DNA of 50,179 nt, taken from contig CAIRYK010000090.1 of the NCBI GenBank assembly GCA_903882805.1, positions 1 through 50,179 on the forward strand, in the 5' to 3' direction. Source of the DNA: an uncultured Bacteroidota bacterium (GTDB lineage: Bacteria > Bacteroidota > Bacteroidia > Chitinophagales > Chitinophagaceae). A model generated the notes under the pieces. That model saw only the letters and a program-made list of their open reading frames with translations, was not told the origin of the DNA and ran no database searches. Position 1 is the stretch's first letter; every line of letters starts with the position of its first letter. A program made the position numbers and the translations under genes. Shown here in pieces: positions 17,141-26,245 of this stretch.

Positions 17141-17148
17141 TACCTTTG
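17141..17148 (+). promoter_or_regulatory. -7 promoter box of the membrane protein/XRE pair
   Basis: Perfect TACCTTTG 13 bases before ATG 17162. It is divergent from the box at 17005-17012. Confidence 0.6.
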
Positions 17149-17161
17149 AGAAAAATTGCAC

Positions 17162-17581
17162 ATGATCCCCTATTTATCGTTACCCAACCTCTTCAAATGG
17201 CCCGGACTGGCTTTGATACTATTCGGTTACCTATACGGCAGCGCCTATAGCTACAACCCCGACGACGTAACCCACCTGGGTGGCCTCATCATTCAGGCAT
17301 CTATTATGGCCGGATATATTATGGTTGCTGCAGCAAGAGAAAAATCTGAAGATGAGTGGATCAGGCATATACGCCTAACCTCTTTGCAATGGAGCGTTTT
17401 CCTATATATTTTGCTCCGGCTATCTTTCAAATGCGCAGCTTTTTTCACTACCGATCCCTCACTATTGCCGCATTGGCAAATAAACACTTTGTTGATGTTT
17501 TATATAGCGCTTTTCTACTACCAGATGTACATAAAAGACGGCATAACTAAACTTTGGGGAGGAAGCCGCAATGAGAAATAG
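17162..17581 (+). CDS. Four-helix membrane protein paired with an XRE regulator
   Basis: About 139 aa with four predicted membrane segments: SYNPDD-preceding residues 10-25, then about 38-56, 72-92 and 103-122. Polar and charged residues (AAREKSEDEWIRHIR) sit in the cytoplasmic loop. An upstream TTG (17156) is in frame, but ATG 17162 is the natural start. The last 11 bases overlap the next gene, an XRE-type regulator, so the two are translationally coupled. Small membrane protein/HTH pairs of this kind are frequent in bacteria, and the function is unknown. Confidence 0.75.
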   Translation: MIPYLSLPNLFKWPGLALILFGYLYGSAYSYNPDDVTHLGGLIIQASIMAGYIMVAAAREKSEDEWIRHIRLTSLQWSVFLYILLRLSFKCAAFFTTDPSLLPHWQINTLLMFYIALFYYQMYIKDGITKLWGGSRNEK

Positions 17582-17771
17582 CATAAAAGTGGAACGCGCA
17601 AAAAGGAACATTACGCAGGAAGAACTGGCCAACCAAATACAAATTTCAAGACAATCGATAAACGCAATTGAGACGGGAAAATTTGTGCCATCTACTATTC
17701 TGGCCTTAAAAATTGCCCGATATTTCGGCGCAACTGTTGAACAAATTTTCGAATTGGAAGCCACCGACTAA
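17571..17771 (+). CDS. XRE-family helix-turn-helix regulator
   Basis: 66-aa protein consisting almost entirely of a Cro/CI-type HTH: residues 5-60 with the pattern ERAKRNITQEELANQIQ, then SRQSINAIETGKFVPS and ALKIARYF. Such short proteins bind DNA as dimers and often regulate their own operon. The ATG lies in the last codons of the preceding membrane gene (11-base overlap). Confidence 0.88.
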   Translation: MRNSIKVERAKRNITQEELANQIQISRQSINAIETGKFVPSTILALKIARYFGATVEQIFELEATD

Positions 17772-17802
17772 AACAATATTAAAGCCAACAAACACACCAG
17801 CA

Positions 17803-19230
17803 ATGAAAAAAACGATTATCACGCTAGTAGCCGCATTCTTAGCGCTAACCGGATTCGCCCAGCCGGGAGTAAAAGAAGGTAAAGCCCTAAAAAAGCTATC
17901 TGAACAATACAACAAAGGCGAATACAAAGCGCTATTTGAAATGCTGAGCGACGAATTTAAAGCCGCAACTTCGGAAAAAGACATCACAGATTTTTATGCC
18001 AACAACATCCGGAAAAGCTATGGCAAGATCATAGCATGGCAAGATTTGGGCATGGGCAATTTTAAAGTAAAAATGGAGCACGGCATGCTCGACCTCGCGC
18101 TGGTAGCCAACGATGAAGGTAAAATAGGCGGCATGAACTGGGCTCCTGCCGAGGAGGTAAAACCAGCAAAAAAAACTACCCCAAAAATCATAAAATCGAA
18201 CAATAAAAAAACAACCAAACTCGAACGTATCATTGATTCGCTGGCCACAGCGCACCTGCAAAACCCTGTTAACTGCGGGCTGGCAATAGGCATCATAAAG
18301 GCCGGCAAAACAACTACCTACTTCTACGGAGCCACAAAAAAGACAGGAGGCCTGCTCCCTGGCGATAATACGCTTTTCGAGATAGGGTCGATAACCAAAA
18401 CATTTACCGGCACAATACTCGCACACGCTATCAACGAAGGCCGTATGAACCTTGAGGACGATATTACCAAATACCTGCCCGCCGGCTACGACAACCTGTC
18501 GTTTAAAGGTAAAGGCATAAAAATTAAGCACCTCGCCAACCACACTTCGCGCCTGCCCGCAGTGCCCGAAAACATGCAAAATCAAAAAGACTTTGACAAA
18601 AACAATCCCTACAAAAACTACAGTACCGAAATGCTGCTGGACTACCTGAAAACGGTAACGCTCGACACGTTTCCCGGAGCCATCAACGAATATTCCAACA
18701 TGTCTGTGGCTCTGCTTGGCGTCATACTGGAAGGTGTTTACAACAAAGGATACGACGAACTGGTTAGCGACATAATTCTAAAGCCGCTAAACATGAAAAG
18801 CACCGTTTTTAAAACACCTACGCCTACTGCCAAATCGCCGTTAAAGATGGCTTCCGGCTACAATGGCGAAACCGGGGTTACTACCCCTGTATGGGACTTT
18901 CAAGCATTTGCATCGGCAGGCGGGCTAAAATCTACCATTGGAGACATGCTAAAATACCTGAAAGCCAACATGGATGAAACCAATGCCGATATGAAACTTG
19001 CACACCAAACCACCTACAAAGACGCCACAAACGAGGTAGCCATAAACTGGATAATAAAAACCAACCGCGACAAGCACACCCTGATATGGCACAATGGCCG
19101 CACCTATGGTTTCTCCAGTTTTTGCGGCTATGTAAAAGAAAAAGGCAACGGAGTAGTTGTGCTCAACAATTCGGGGGTAAATATTGATGTGCTGGCGGTG
19201 CAGCTTTTGGGCGCTATGGCTAAGGAGTAA
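17803..19230 (+). CDS. Secreted serine hydrolase of the class C beta-lactamase fold with an N-terminal DUF3887 domain
   Basis: 475 aa. The signal peptide is residues 1-19 (ending at FAQ). Residues about 24-115 resemble DUF3887 (LSEQYNKGEYKALFEMLSDEFKA). A linker rich in Lys and Thr follows. The rest is a class C/penicillin-binding-type catalytic domain with SxxK (Ser196-Lys199 in GSITKTF), YSN (Tyr297-Asn299) and HNG (His430-Gly432) in place of KTG. Such proteins are usually peptidases or esterases, not true beta-lactamases, and resistance cannot be inferred. The true start is ATG 17803; a longer reading from 17713 overlaps the XRE gene. Confidence 0.85.
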   Translation: MKKTIITLVAAFLALTGFAQPGVKEGKALKKLSEQYNKGEYKALFEMLSDEFKAATSEKDITDFYANNIRKSYGKIIAWQDLGMGNFKVKMEHGMLDLALVANDEGKIGGMNWAPAEEVKPAKKTTPKIIKSNNKKTTKLERIIDSLATAHLQNPVNCGLAIGIIKAGKTTTYFYGATKKTGGLLPGDNTLFEIGSITKTFTGTILAHAINEGRMNLEDDITKYLPAGYDNLSFKGKGIKIKHLANHTSRLPAVPENMQNQKDFDKNNPYKNYSTEMLLDYLKTVTLDTFPGAINEYSNMSVALLGVILEGVYNKGYDELVSDIILKPLNMKSTVFKTPTPTAKSPLKMASGYNGETGVTTPVWDFQAFASAGGLKSTIGDMLKYLKANMDETNADMKLAHQTTYKDATNEVAINWIIKTNRDKHTLIWHNGRTYGFSSFCGYVKEKGNGVVVLNNSGVNIDVLAVQLLGAMAKE

Positions 19231-19289
19231 GGAAAAAAGATGAAAAATATCTACTGATTTTCGCCTCCGTTTTTACTCATTAATTTCCC

Positions 19290-19297
19290 TACTTTTG
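19290..19297 (+). promoter_or_regulatory. -7 promoter box of ccmC
   Basis: TACTTTTG fits TAnnTTTG and lies 21 bases before ATG 19319. Confidence 0.6.
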
Positions 19298-19318
19298 CAA
19301 AAAATCTAAAAAACCGGG

Positions 19319-20017
19319 ATGCGTAGCTGGTGGTGGAAAATATTGGGCGGTGTACTTGTAGGCTGGACTGTAGTAGCCGGATTTTTATTGCCCGTGCCCA
19401 GACTGGATATTCTTAATGAAACCATCCGCAATCTCTACTTTCACGTGCCCATGTGGTTTACAATGATTGTCTTGTTTGCGGTAGCCTTTACCTATTCTAT
19501 CCGTTACCTCATCACGGGCAATCTGCAAGACGATATATATGCCGTGCAGTTTACCAATACAGGCATATTCTTCAGCATTTTAGGTATGCTCACGGGCATG
19601 GAGTGGGCGCAATATACATGGGGCGCAGCGTGGAGCAACGACCCTAAGCAGCTGGGCACGGCTATGTGTATGCTTATTTATTTTGCGTACATCATATTAC
19701 GCAGCGGACTCAAAGACGAAGAGAAGAAAGCAAAAATCAGCGCGGTGTACAATGTGTTTGCATTTGCAATGATGATACCGCTGATATTCATACTCCCCCG
19801 TATGGTCGATTCCCTTCATCCCGGCAACGGCGGTAATCCAGCATTTGCAAAATATGACCTCGACAGCCATATGCGCATTGTATTCTACCCCGCAGTTTTG
19901 GGCTGGATTCTCACCGGCGTATGGATTGCAAAACTAAAAGTGCGTGTAGACCTGATCAGTTACAAACGGGACAACGCATTCCAAATTAACTTTGAAAAGA
20001 AAATATCCAATGGGTAA
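19319..20017 (+). CDS. ccmC: Heme-handling cytochrome c biogenesis protein CcmC
   Basis: 232-aa inner-membrane protein that presents heme to CcmE in system I maturation of c-type cytochromes. It has six membrane segments. Histidine in the first loop (NLYFHVPMWF) and a tryptophan-rich motif EWAQYTWGAAWSNDPK, a degenerate WWD signature, mark the heme-binding region. Sequence is Bacteroidota-like and divergent from E. coli. The next gene is a CcmD-like peptide that overlaps its stop codon. ccmB and ccmE are not in this window. Confidence 0.88.
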   Translation: MRSWWWKILGGVLVGWTVVAGFLLPVPRLDILNETIRNLYFHVPMWFTMIVLFAVAFTYSIRYLITGNLQDDIYAVQFTNTGIFFSILGMLTGMEWAQYTWGAAWSNDPKQLGTAMCMLIYFAYIILRSGLKDEEKKAKISAVYNVFAFAMMIPLIFILPRMVDSLHPGNGGNPAFAKYDLDSHMRIVFYPAVLGWILTGVWIAKLKVRVDLISYKRDNAFQINFEKKISNG

Positions 20018-20210
20018 ACGAACGCTATCTACACTTTTACTGTTGCTGATAACTACAGGCATATGCAGCGCCGAGACCGAAATGGCGGACACCATGAGGT
20101 CGAATGGCAAAATATACGTTGTAATTACGGTATTAGCAACTATATTTGCGGGAATTTTTGCGTATCTGGTTTATCTGGATAGAAAAATAAAAAAACTGGA
20201 AAAAGAATAA
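20010..20210 (+). CDS. ccmD: CcmD-family small membrane protein
   Basis: 66 aa from ATG 20010, overlapping the ccmC stop by eight bases (the alternative ATG 19992 overlaps further). A signal-like first hydrophobic stretch (LSTLLLLLITTGICSA) precedes SNGKIYVVITVL and a single membrane helix with the charged tail YLDRKIKKLEKE. This matches the short CcmD-like proteins found next to ccmC in Bacteroidota. CcmD is thought to link CcmC with the heme-release complex. Confidence 0.7.
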   Translation: MGKRTLSTLLLLLITTGICSAETEMADTMRSNGKIYVVITVLATIFAGIFAYLVYLDRKIKKLEKE

Positions 20211-20246
20211 ATCATCATTTTACTCACTCAAACTAAAAAAAACAAA

Positions 20247-21683
20247 GTGAATAACGCAACTAAGCCAACACAAGAAGCTCATTACAGCTTTTTTCAGGGT
20301 GTGGAGCGCAACTTTGATAAAGCTGCACAATACACTCGTTTCGAATCAGGTATTCTTGAGCAGATCAAAGCCTGCAACTCCGTATATCGCATGAAATATC
20401 CGGTGCGCATCGGAGATAAAATTGAAGTTATAGAAGCCTACCGTGTGCAGCACTCACACCACAAGCTTCCCTGTAAAGGCGGTATCCGCTACAGCATGGA
20501 TGTAAATCAGGACGAAGTGATGGCGTTGGCTGCGTTGATGACCTACAAGTGCGCGATAGTAAACGTACCATTTGGCGGCGCAAAGGGCGGTATCAAAATC
20601 AACCCTAAAAATTACAGCGTTTTCGAACTCGAAAAAATAACTCGTCGCTATGCTTCTGAGCTCGTGAAGAAAAACTTCATAGGCCCCGGCATCGACGTTC
20701 CTGCTCCCGACTACGGAACAGGTCCACGTGAAATGAGCTGGATAGTAGATACATACGCATCGCTGAAACCAGGTGAAGTTGACGCATTGGCTTGTATCAC
20801 TGGCAAACCTGTTACTCAGGGCGGTGTTCGCGGTCGTACAGAAGCTACTGGTCTGGGCGTATACTATGGTATCCGCGAGGTATGTAATACTGCCGAAGAC
20901 ATGAAAAAGCTGGGTCTGGAAGTAGGTATAGAAGGCAAAAAAGTTATCGTTCAGGGTTTGGGCAACGTGGGCTACCATGCTGCTAAATTCTTCTACGACA
21001 ACGGCGCTATCATTGTAGGCGTTGCTGAATATGAAGGCGGCATCTATGACGAAAAAGGTCTGGATATCTATAAAGTGGTTGAATACCGTAAGTCTACAGG
21101 TTCTATCATGAACTACCCAGGCGCAACAAACATCGTTAACAGCGCTGAAACACTGGAGCAACCTTGCGATATCCTGATACCAGCGGCTTTGGAAAACGTG
21201 ATCAACGGCGGTAACGCTGCGCGTATTCAGGCTAAAATCATCGGCGAAGGCGCTAACGGTCCTTTGACTCCTGAAGCAGACGAAATACTGAACCAAAAAG
21301 GCGTGATAGTAGTGCCAGATATGTACCTGAATGCAGGCGGCGTAACGGTTTCTTACTTCGAGTGGTTGAAAAACCTGAGCCACGTTCGTTTTGGCCGTAT
21401 GGACAAACGCTTCAGCGAAAACCAAAACAGCTCAATCCTTGCATCTGTAGAAAGCCTTACCGGTAAAAAAGTTACCGCTATCGAGCGCACGCAAATATTG
21501 CATGGTCCTGATGAAGTTGATCTGGTGTACTCTGGTCTGGAAGACACAATGATCGGCTCATACCACGAGATCCGCGAAGCTTTGTTGAGCCTTGACAACA
21601 AGGTAGATATGCGTACAGCAGCCTTCACTGTTGCTATCAACAAGGTTGGCGTTTCTTATGAAGAACTGGGTATCTTCCCATAG
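20247..21683 (+). CDS. Glutamate/leucine-type amino-acid dehydrogenase
   Basis: 478-aa NAD(P)-dependent oxidative deaminase, most likely glutamate dehydrogenase. Substrate-binding segments are [15 protein letters not shown] and [13 protein letters not shown] (Lys113), and the motif [14 protein letters not shown] precedes the hinge. The Rossmann fold shows [13 protein letters not shown] with the classical GxGxxG pattern. It could also accept Leu, Val or Phe. The start is GTG at 20247. Codon use is unremarkable. It is followed by a hairpin terminator at 21703. Confidence 0.9.
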   Translation: MNNATKPTQEAHYSFFQGVERNFDKAAQYTRFESGILEQIKACNSVYRMKYPVRIGDKIEVIEAYRVQHSHHKLPCKGGIRYSMDVNQDEVMALAALMTYKCAIVNVPFGGAKGGIKINPKNYSVFELEKITRRYASELVKKNFIGPGIDVPAPDYGTGPREMSWIVDTYASLKPGEVDALACITGKPVTQGGVRGRTEATGLGVYYGIREVCNTAEDMKKLGLEVGIEGKKVIVQGLGNVGYHAAKFFYDNGAIIVGVAEYEGGIYDEKGLDIYKVVEYRKSTGSIMNYPGATNIVNSAETLEQPCDILIPAALENVINGGNAARIQAKIIGEGANGPLTPEADEILNQKGVIVVPDMYLNAGGVTVSYFEWLKNLSHVRFGRMDKRFSENQNSSILASVESLTGKKVTAIERTQILHGPDEVDLVYSGLEDTMIGSYHEIREALLSLDNKVDMRTAAFTVAINKVGVSYEELGIFP

Positions 21684-22012
21684 TTGATATTTGTTACATT
21701 TCACAAAGGTCGCCCCACAAGGCGGCCTTTGTTCGTTTATGCATTTTGCCAATGCTACCGCACAAAGGTGTACAAGAAGATTCATTACACCAGATCGATT
21801 AAAATTCGGCGATAGCACATGCCATTGCTCAGTTAGCCCCTACAGGTTTGTAGTTGCGTTATGTATTATTTATAAACTGCGCCCCGGAGGGTCGCAACAA
21901 TGCCCGCATGGCGGTTTTTAATGTCAAAACGGCATTATTTGCAAATACGCTTATTTCGCTTAACATTTACTAATTTTATCAATATCCTTTTGTTTAACCT
22001 AAAATACGACTT
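21684..22012. other. Intergenic region after glutamate dehydrogenase
   Basis: Holds the terminator at 21703-21732. The remainder (about 280 bases) contains no gene I can support. TATCCTTTTG-type sequence near 21990 may carry the promoter of the following T9SS protein, but it is not a clean box. Confidence 0.5.
21703..21732 (+). terminator. Rho-independent terminator after glutamate dehydrogenase
   Basis: ACAAAGGTCGCC (21703-21714) pairs with GGCGGCCTTTGT (21721-21732) with one G-U pair, and a six-base loop. Confidence 0.65.
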
Positions 22013-23584
22013 ATGAAACGACTTATGACACTATTGCTGGCAGTTAGTGCCGGCCTAAAATGCTACGCACAAGCCCCCGAACTGCAATGGCAACGCGCCT
22101 CTGGCGGCAACGGCAATGACTACGCCTATAGCCTCAGACAAACCCGCGACAGTGGCTTCATTGTAGCCGGATTCAGTAACTCTTACGATGGCGATATCAC
22201 CACAGCCCGTGGCGGCGACGACTATTGGGTGCAAAAAACAAATGATACAGGTGCAATAGTTTGGCAAAAAACCTATGGCGGCGGCCAAACCGACAATGCA
22301 AAGTCTGTACGACAAACAACAGACGGCGGCTATATCATCGCCGGTTTCACCAACTCTACTGATGGTCAGGTTACGGGCAACCATGGCACATACGACTACT
22401 GGGTAGTAAAAACCGACGATACCGGTGGTATAGTATGGCAAAAGTGCTATGGCGGCAGCGGATGGGATCAAGCTAATGATATACAACAAACAACCGATGG
22501 CGGATATATTGTAGCCGGGTATAGCCGGTCGGCCGACGGGCAGGTAACCGGACACCACGGACTGGCGTCGTTTGCTGACTTCTGGGTGGTAAAAATAAAC
22601 GATACGGGAGCCATAGAATGGCAACAATCGTTTGGCGGCGCCGACGCCGATATGGCGACCTCTGTGATTGAAACAAGCGACGGTTCCTTCACTGTTGCAG
22701 GCTATACCCTTTCGCACGATGGAGATATCACAAGCTATCGCGGCCAAAACGATTATTGGCTGCTTAATATCTCGGCAGCTGGCGCATTGCGGTGGCAAAA
22801 AAACTATGGCGGCATCAACCACGACAACGCTACCAAAGTATTACAGACAAACGATGGCGGCTACGTAGTTTCCGGATATACCGCATCGTCAGACGGCGAT
22901 GTTACGGGCTTTCACGGACTAAGCGATGTATGGATTGTAAAAACCGATGATACTGGTGCGCTGTTATGGCAAAAAACTTTTGGCGGCAGCGCTTTAGATC
23001 AGGCGCACGCTATCTTTCAAACAGCCGATTCTGGTTATGTCATCGCCGGCGTCACCAACTCGCACGATGGAGATGTAGCAGGGATACATGGCACAAGTAC
23101 CATGCAGGACTATTGGGTGGCAAAGCTAAGCGATACCGGTGCGCTGCAATGGCAAAAATGCCTTGGCGGTACCGGTGTAGAATATGGATTCGACATTGTG
23201 CCGACTTTTGACAGTGGATACGCAGTAGCCGGCATGGCCTCTTCCGGCGATGGCGACGTAACCGGCCTTCACTTTGTCAACGATTTTTGGTTAGTTAAGC
23301 TGAAAGATACCGTATCGGTAAGTTTACTCGCCCAAAACTCAAACATACTGCCGCTGAAAGGTATTAGATTTCTGCCCAACCCTACTAATGACCTGGTAAA
23401 AATTTCAGGTATTAGTTGCACACCAGCATTTATGCGAATTTATAACGCATTTGGGCAGATAGTAGCATTTAGCCAAAACTCGGCCTATTGCAGTCTTTCT
23501 TCTCTACCCGCCGGAGTGTATATAGTACGGGCATTCGGTGCAGGGGACGAATTAATAAGTCAAGGTAAAATAATAAAACAATAA
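22013..23584 (+). CDS. T9SS-exported protein with seven ~58-residue repeats
   Basis: 523-aa protein with a signal peptide (cleavage near CYAQ, residue 20). Residues about 23-437 hold seven tandem units with the pattern WQK-x-GG, then QTTDGGYIIAGFTNS, DGDVTG-x-HG, DYWVVKTDDTG. The C-terminal 80 residues (IRFLPNPTNDLVKISG through GKIIKQ) form a type A T9SS sorting domain. Seven such units suggest a closed seven-bladed propeller, which is inference. The biological role is unknown; similar repeat proteins are frequent in Bacteroidota secretomes. Confidence 0.85.
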   Translation: MKRLMTLLLAVSAGLKCYAQAPELQWQRASGGNGNDYAYSLRQTRDSGFIVAGFSNSYDGDITTARGGDDYWVQKTNDTGAIVWQKTYGGGQTDNAKSVRQTTDGGYIIAGFTNSTDGQVTGNHGTYDYWVVKTDDTGGIVWQKCYGGSGWDQANDIQQTTDGGYIVAGYSRSADGQVTGHHGLASFADFWVVKINDTGAIEWQQSFGGADADMATSVIETSDGSFTVAGYTLSHDGDITSYRGQNDYWLLNISAAGALRWQKNYGGINHDNATKVLQTNDGGYVVSGYTASSDGDVTGFHGLSDVWIVKTDDTGALLWQKTFGGSALDQAHAIFQTADSGYVIAGVTNSHDGDVAGIHGTSTMQDYWVAKLSDTGALQWQKCLGGTGVEYGFDIVPTFDSGYAVAGMASSGDGDVTGLHFVNDFWLVKLKDTVSVSLLAQNSNILPLKGIRFLPNPTNDLVKISGISCTPAFMRIYNAFGQIVAFSQNSAYCSLSSLPAGVYIVRAFGAGDELISQGKIIKQ

Positions 23585-23772
23585 AATTCATCCTTCAAAT
23601 GCGCGAAGAGGTTAAGTATGGCTTTTACCTGTGTGTTGGACCTCAGGATGGCTCGTAACATTCAAATATCTGCGCTGCGATACACACAATCAGATGCGCA
23701 TACAAGGCTGCAAAACGCCAATTTAGCCATCCAAACGCCAATTTTAACTAATCCACAAAACAATTATTCAAC

Positions 23773-23780
23773 TATCTTTG
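23773..23780 (+). promoter_or_regulatory. -7 promoter box of aconitase
   Basis: TATCTTTG fits TAnnTTTG and is 34 bases before ATG 23815. Confidence 0.6.
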
Positions 23781-23814
23781 CAAGGTTATTAACGCATAAA
23801 ATTTTTTTCACCCG

Positions 23815-26085
23815 ATGGCATTTGATATTGATCTCATTCAAAAAGTTTATGAACAACTACCCGGCAAGGTAGCTGCTGCCCGCAAACTGTTAGGCCGCCC
23901 GCTTACGCTTGCTGAAAAGACACTGTATTCCCACACCTGCGAAACAGCCGAAACAGCCTATGTGCGCGGAAAAGACTATGTAAATTTCGCACCAGACCGC
24001 GTAGCTATGCAGGATGCAACTGCGCAAATGGCGTTGTTACAATTCAGCACTTGCGGACGCGACAAAGTAGCAGTGCCCAGCACTGTGCATTGCGACCACC
24101 TTATACAGGCAAAAAATGGCGCTGCAAGCGACCTCGCAACAGCTATAGATACTAACAAAGAAGTGTACGACTTCCTGGCATCTATATCAAACAAATATGG
24201 CATTGGTTTCTGGCGCGCCGGCGCTGGTATCATCCATCAGGTAGTATTAGAAAACTACGCCTTCCCCGGCGGAATGATGATAGGTACAGATAGCCATACG
24301 CCAAATGCAGGCGGATTGGGTATGATAGCCATTGGCGTAGGCGGCGCCGACGCTGTTGACGTTATGGCAGGCCTGCCATGGGAGCTGAAAATGCCCAAGC
24401 TGATAGGCGTAAAGCTGACCGGCGAAATGAGCGGCTGGACATCGGCTAAAGATATTATCCTGAAAGTAGCGGGTATCCTTACCGTAAAAGGCGGTACTGG
24501 CGCTATTGTAGAATATTTTGGCGAAGGCGCTGAAAGCCTGAGCTGCACCGGTAAAGCAACTATTTGTAACATGGGCGCAGAAATAGGCGCTACCTGTTCT
24601 ATGTTTGCCTACGACGAAAAAATGGGCGATTATCTGCGCGGCACAAGCCGTGAGGAAATTGCAGCATTGGCAAATGGCGTAGCCGCTGATCTGAGATCAG
24701 ACAATGAGGTGTACGACAACCCTGCTGCATACTACGACCAGTTGATTGAAATTAACCTCAACGAACTGGAACCACATGTAAACGGCCCGTTCACGCCCGA
24801 CTTAGCTACACCAATCAGCCAAATGGCTGCCGCGGTTAAGGAACATGGCTGGCCCGACGCAGTGGAAGTTGCCCTGATAGGCTCTTGCACCAACTCGTCT
24901 TACGAAGACATTTCTCGTTCCGCATTCATCGCCCGCAATGCTATGGCAAAGGGCCTGAAAGCAAAAAGCGAATTTACTATCACTCCGGGTTCTGAACTGG
25001 TTCGTTACACCATCGAACGCGACGGTATGCTGGCTACTTTCGATGAAATGGGCGGCGTAGTGCTGGCTAATGCCTGCGGCCCATGTATAGGCCAATGGGC
25101 GCGCCACGTATCCGACCCATCTAAGAAAAATACCATCATCACTTCTTTCAACAGAAACTTTGCTAAGCGTAACGACGGCCTGTCGTCTACACACGCATTC
25201 GTTGCTTCGCCAGAAATAGTTACAGCGCTGGCTATTGCAGGTAGTTTGTCGTTCAATCCGCTTACCGATACATTAAAAAATGCAGCCGGCGAAGATGTGA
25301 AACTCGACGAACCACAGGGCTTTGAAATGCCGCCGCTTGGTTTTGCAGTAGAAGATGCCGGCTATGTAGCCCCAGCCGAAAACGGCGCAGGCGTGCAGGT
25401 AATAGTAGACGAAAAAAGCGAGCGTTTGCAACTGTTGCAACCATTTGCCGGTTGGGATGGCAACGACATGAAGGGACTGAAACTCCTCATTAAGGCTTTT
25501 GGTAAATGCACTACCGACCATATCTCTATGGCAGGCCCATGGTTGAAATTCCGCGGTCACCTCGACAACATATCTAACAACATGCTGATAGGCGCAGTAA
25601 ACGCTTTCAATATGGATACCAATAAAGTGAAGAATGCGCTTACTGGCGAGTATGGCGAAGTGCCACAGGTAGCCCGCGCATACAAAGCTCAGGGCCTGGG
25701 CAGCATAGTAGTAGGCGACGAAAACTATGGCGAAGGCAGCAGCCGCGAACATGCGGCAATGGAGCCACGTCACTTGGGTGTTAACGTGATATTGGTGAAG
25801 AGCTTCGCACGTATACATGAAACTAACCTGAAAAAGCAAGGTATGCTGGCCATAACCTTTGCCGACAAGCAGGACTATGACAAAATACAAGAAGACGATA
25901 CAATCGACGTAATTGGCCTAACAACCTTCACTCCCGGCGAACAACTGACGCTGGTATTGAATCATAAAGATGGCAGCGCAGATCATATCAAAGTAAATCA
26001 GTCGTATAACGAACAGCAAATCGAGTGGTTCAAAGCGGGCGGCGCCCTCAATGTAATCCGCAGAAACTTTGCTGCTAATGCATAA
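23815..26085 (+). CDS. Aconitate hydratase, mitochondrial type
   Basis: Interconverts citrate and isocitrate with a [4Fe-4S] cluster. The 756-aa protein has the cluster Cys358, Cys421 and Cys424 (GSCTNSS and [10 protein letters not shown]) and the active-site GEGSSREH with Ser642. These numbers equal those of the mature pig heart enzyme (Cys358, 421, 424 and Ser642), which places the protein in the mitochondrial/AcnA-type lineage and not with E. coli AcnB. The closing [17 protein letters not shown] also agrees. It is not adjacent to citrate synthase but shares the evolutionary type. An 18-bp perfect bidirectional terminator follows. Confidence 0.95.
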   Translation: MAFDIDLIQKVYEQLPGKVAAARKLLGRPLTLAEKTLYSHTCETAETAYVRGKDYVNFAPDRVAMQDATAQMALLQFSTCGRDKVAVPSTVHCDHLIQAKNGAASDLATAIDTNKEVYDFLASISNKYGIGFWRAGAGIIHQVVLENYAFPGGMMIGTDSHTPNAGGLGMIAIGVGGADAVDVMAGLPWELKMPKLIGVKLTGEMSGWTSAKDIILKVAGILTVKGGTGAIVEYFGEGAESLSCTGKATICNMGAEIGATCSMFAYDEKMGDYLRGTSREEIAALANGVAADLRSDNEVYDNPAAYYDQLIEINLNELEPHVNGPFTPDLATPISQMAAAVKEHGWPDAVEVALIGSCTNSSYEDISRSAFIARNAMAKGLKAKSEFTITPGSELVRYTIERDGMLATFDEMGGVVLANACGPCIGQWARHVSDPSKKNTIITSFNRNFAKRNDGLSSTHAFVASPEIVTALAIAGSLSFNPLTDTLKNAAGEDVKLDEPQGFEMPPLGFAVEDAGYVAPAENGAGVQVIVDEKSERLQLLQPFAGWDGNDMKGLKLLIKAFGKCTTDHISMAGPWLKFRGHLDNISNNMLIGAVNAFNMDTNKVKNALTGEYGEVPQVARAYKAQGLGSIVVGDENYGEGSSREHAAMEPRHLGVNVILVKSFARIHETNLKKQGMLAITFADKQDYDKIQEDDTIDVIGLTTFTPGEQLTLVLNHKDGSADHIKVNQSYNEQQIEWFKAGGALNVIRRNFAANA

Positions 26086-26100
26086 TTGAGCAATAAGTAA

Positions 26101-26143
26101 TAAACAATAAGACCTGCCACAATCCGGCAGGTCTTATTGTTTA
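26101..26143. terminator. Bidirectional terminator between aconitase and the barrel protein
   Basis: An 18-bp perfect inverted repeat: TAAACAATAAGACCTGCC (26101-26118) and its reverse complement at 26126-26143, with a seven-base loop. A/T flanks allow termination in both directions. Confidence 0.9.
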
Positions 26144-26245
26144 TACTATTACCAACAAAAAAGCCTAAGGAAGAATCCAAAGGCTTTGCTTTTTAAACTT
26201 GATAAGGGTCTATAGTCGGTTCACTAAAATCGTTGTATAAATCAA

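Noticed and set aside
17803-19230. True beta-lactamase conferring resistance
   Set aside because: HNG replaces KTG and an N-terminal DUF3887 precedes it; such proteins are usually peptidases or esterases.
20454-21425. Long antisense open frame opposite glutamate dehydrogenase
   Set aside because: It mirrors a highly conserved gene and has no recognisable domain; codon constraints of the true gene explain it.
21691-21921. Open frame of 76 codons after glutamate dehydrogenase
   Set aside because: It starts within a terminator and contains nothing protein-like.
22055-22822. Antisense open frame of 255 codons opposite the seven-repeat gene
   Set aside because: The repeats in the true gene generate a periodic antisense frame, without a start or promoter signal.
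22013-23584. Direct repeats considered as CRISPR or tandem DNA repeats
   Set aside because: They are protein-level repeats of about 175 bases with variable DNA and no spacers.
25273-25890. Antisense frame opposite aconitase
   Set aside because: No domain, and it lies inside a strongly conserved gene.
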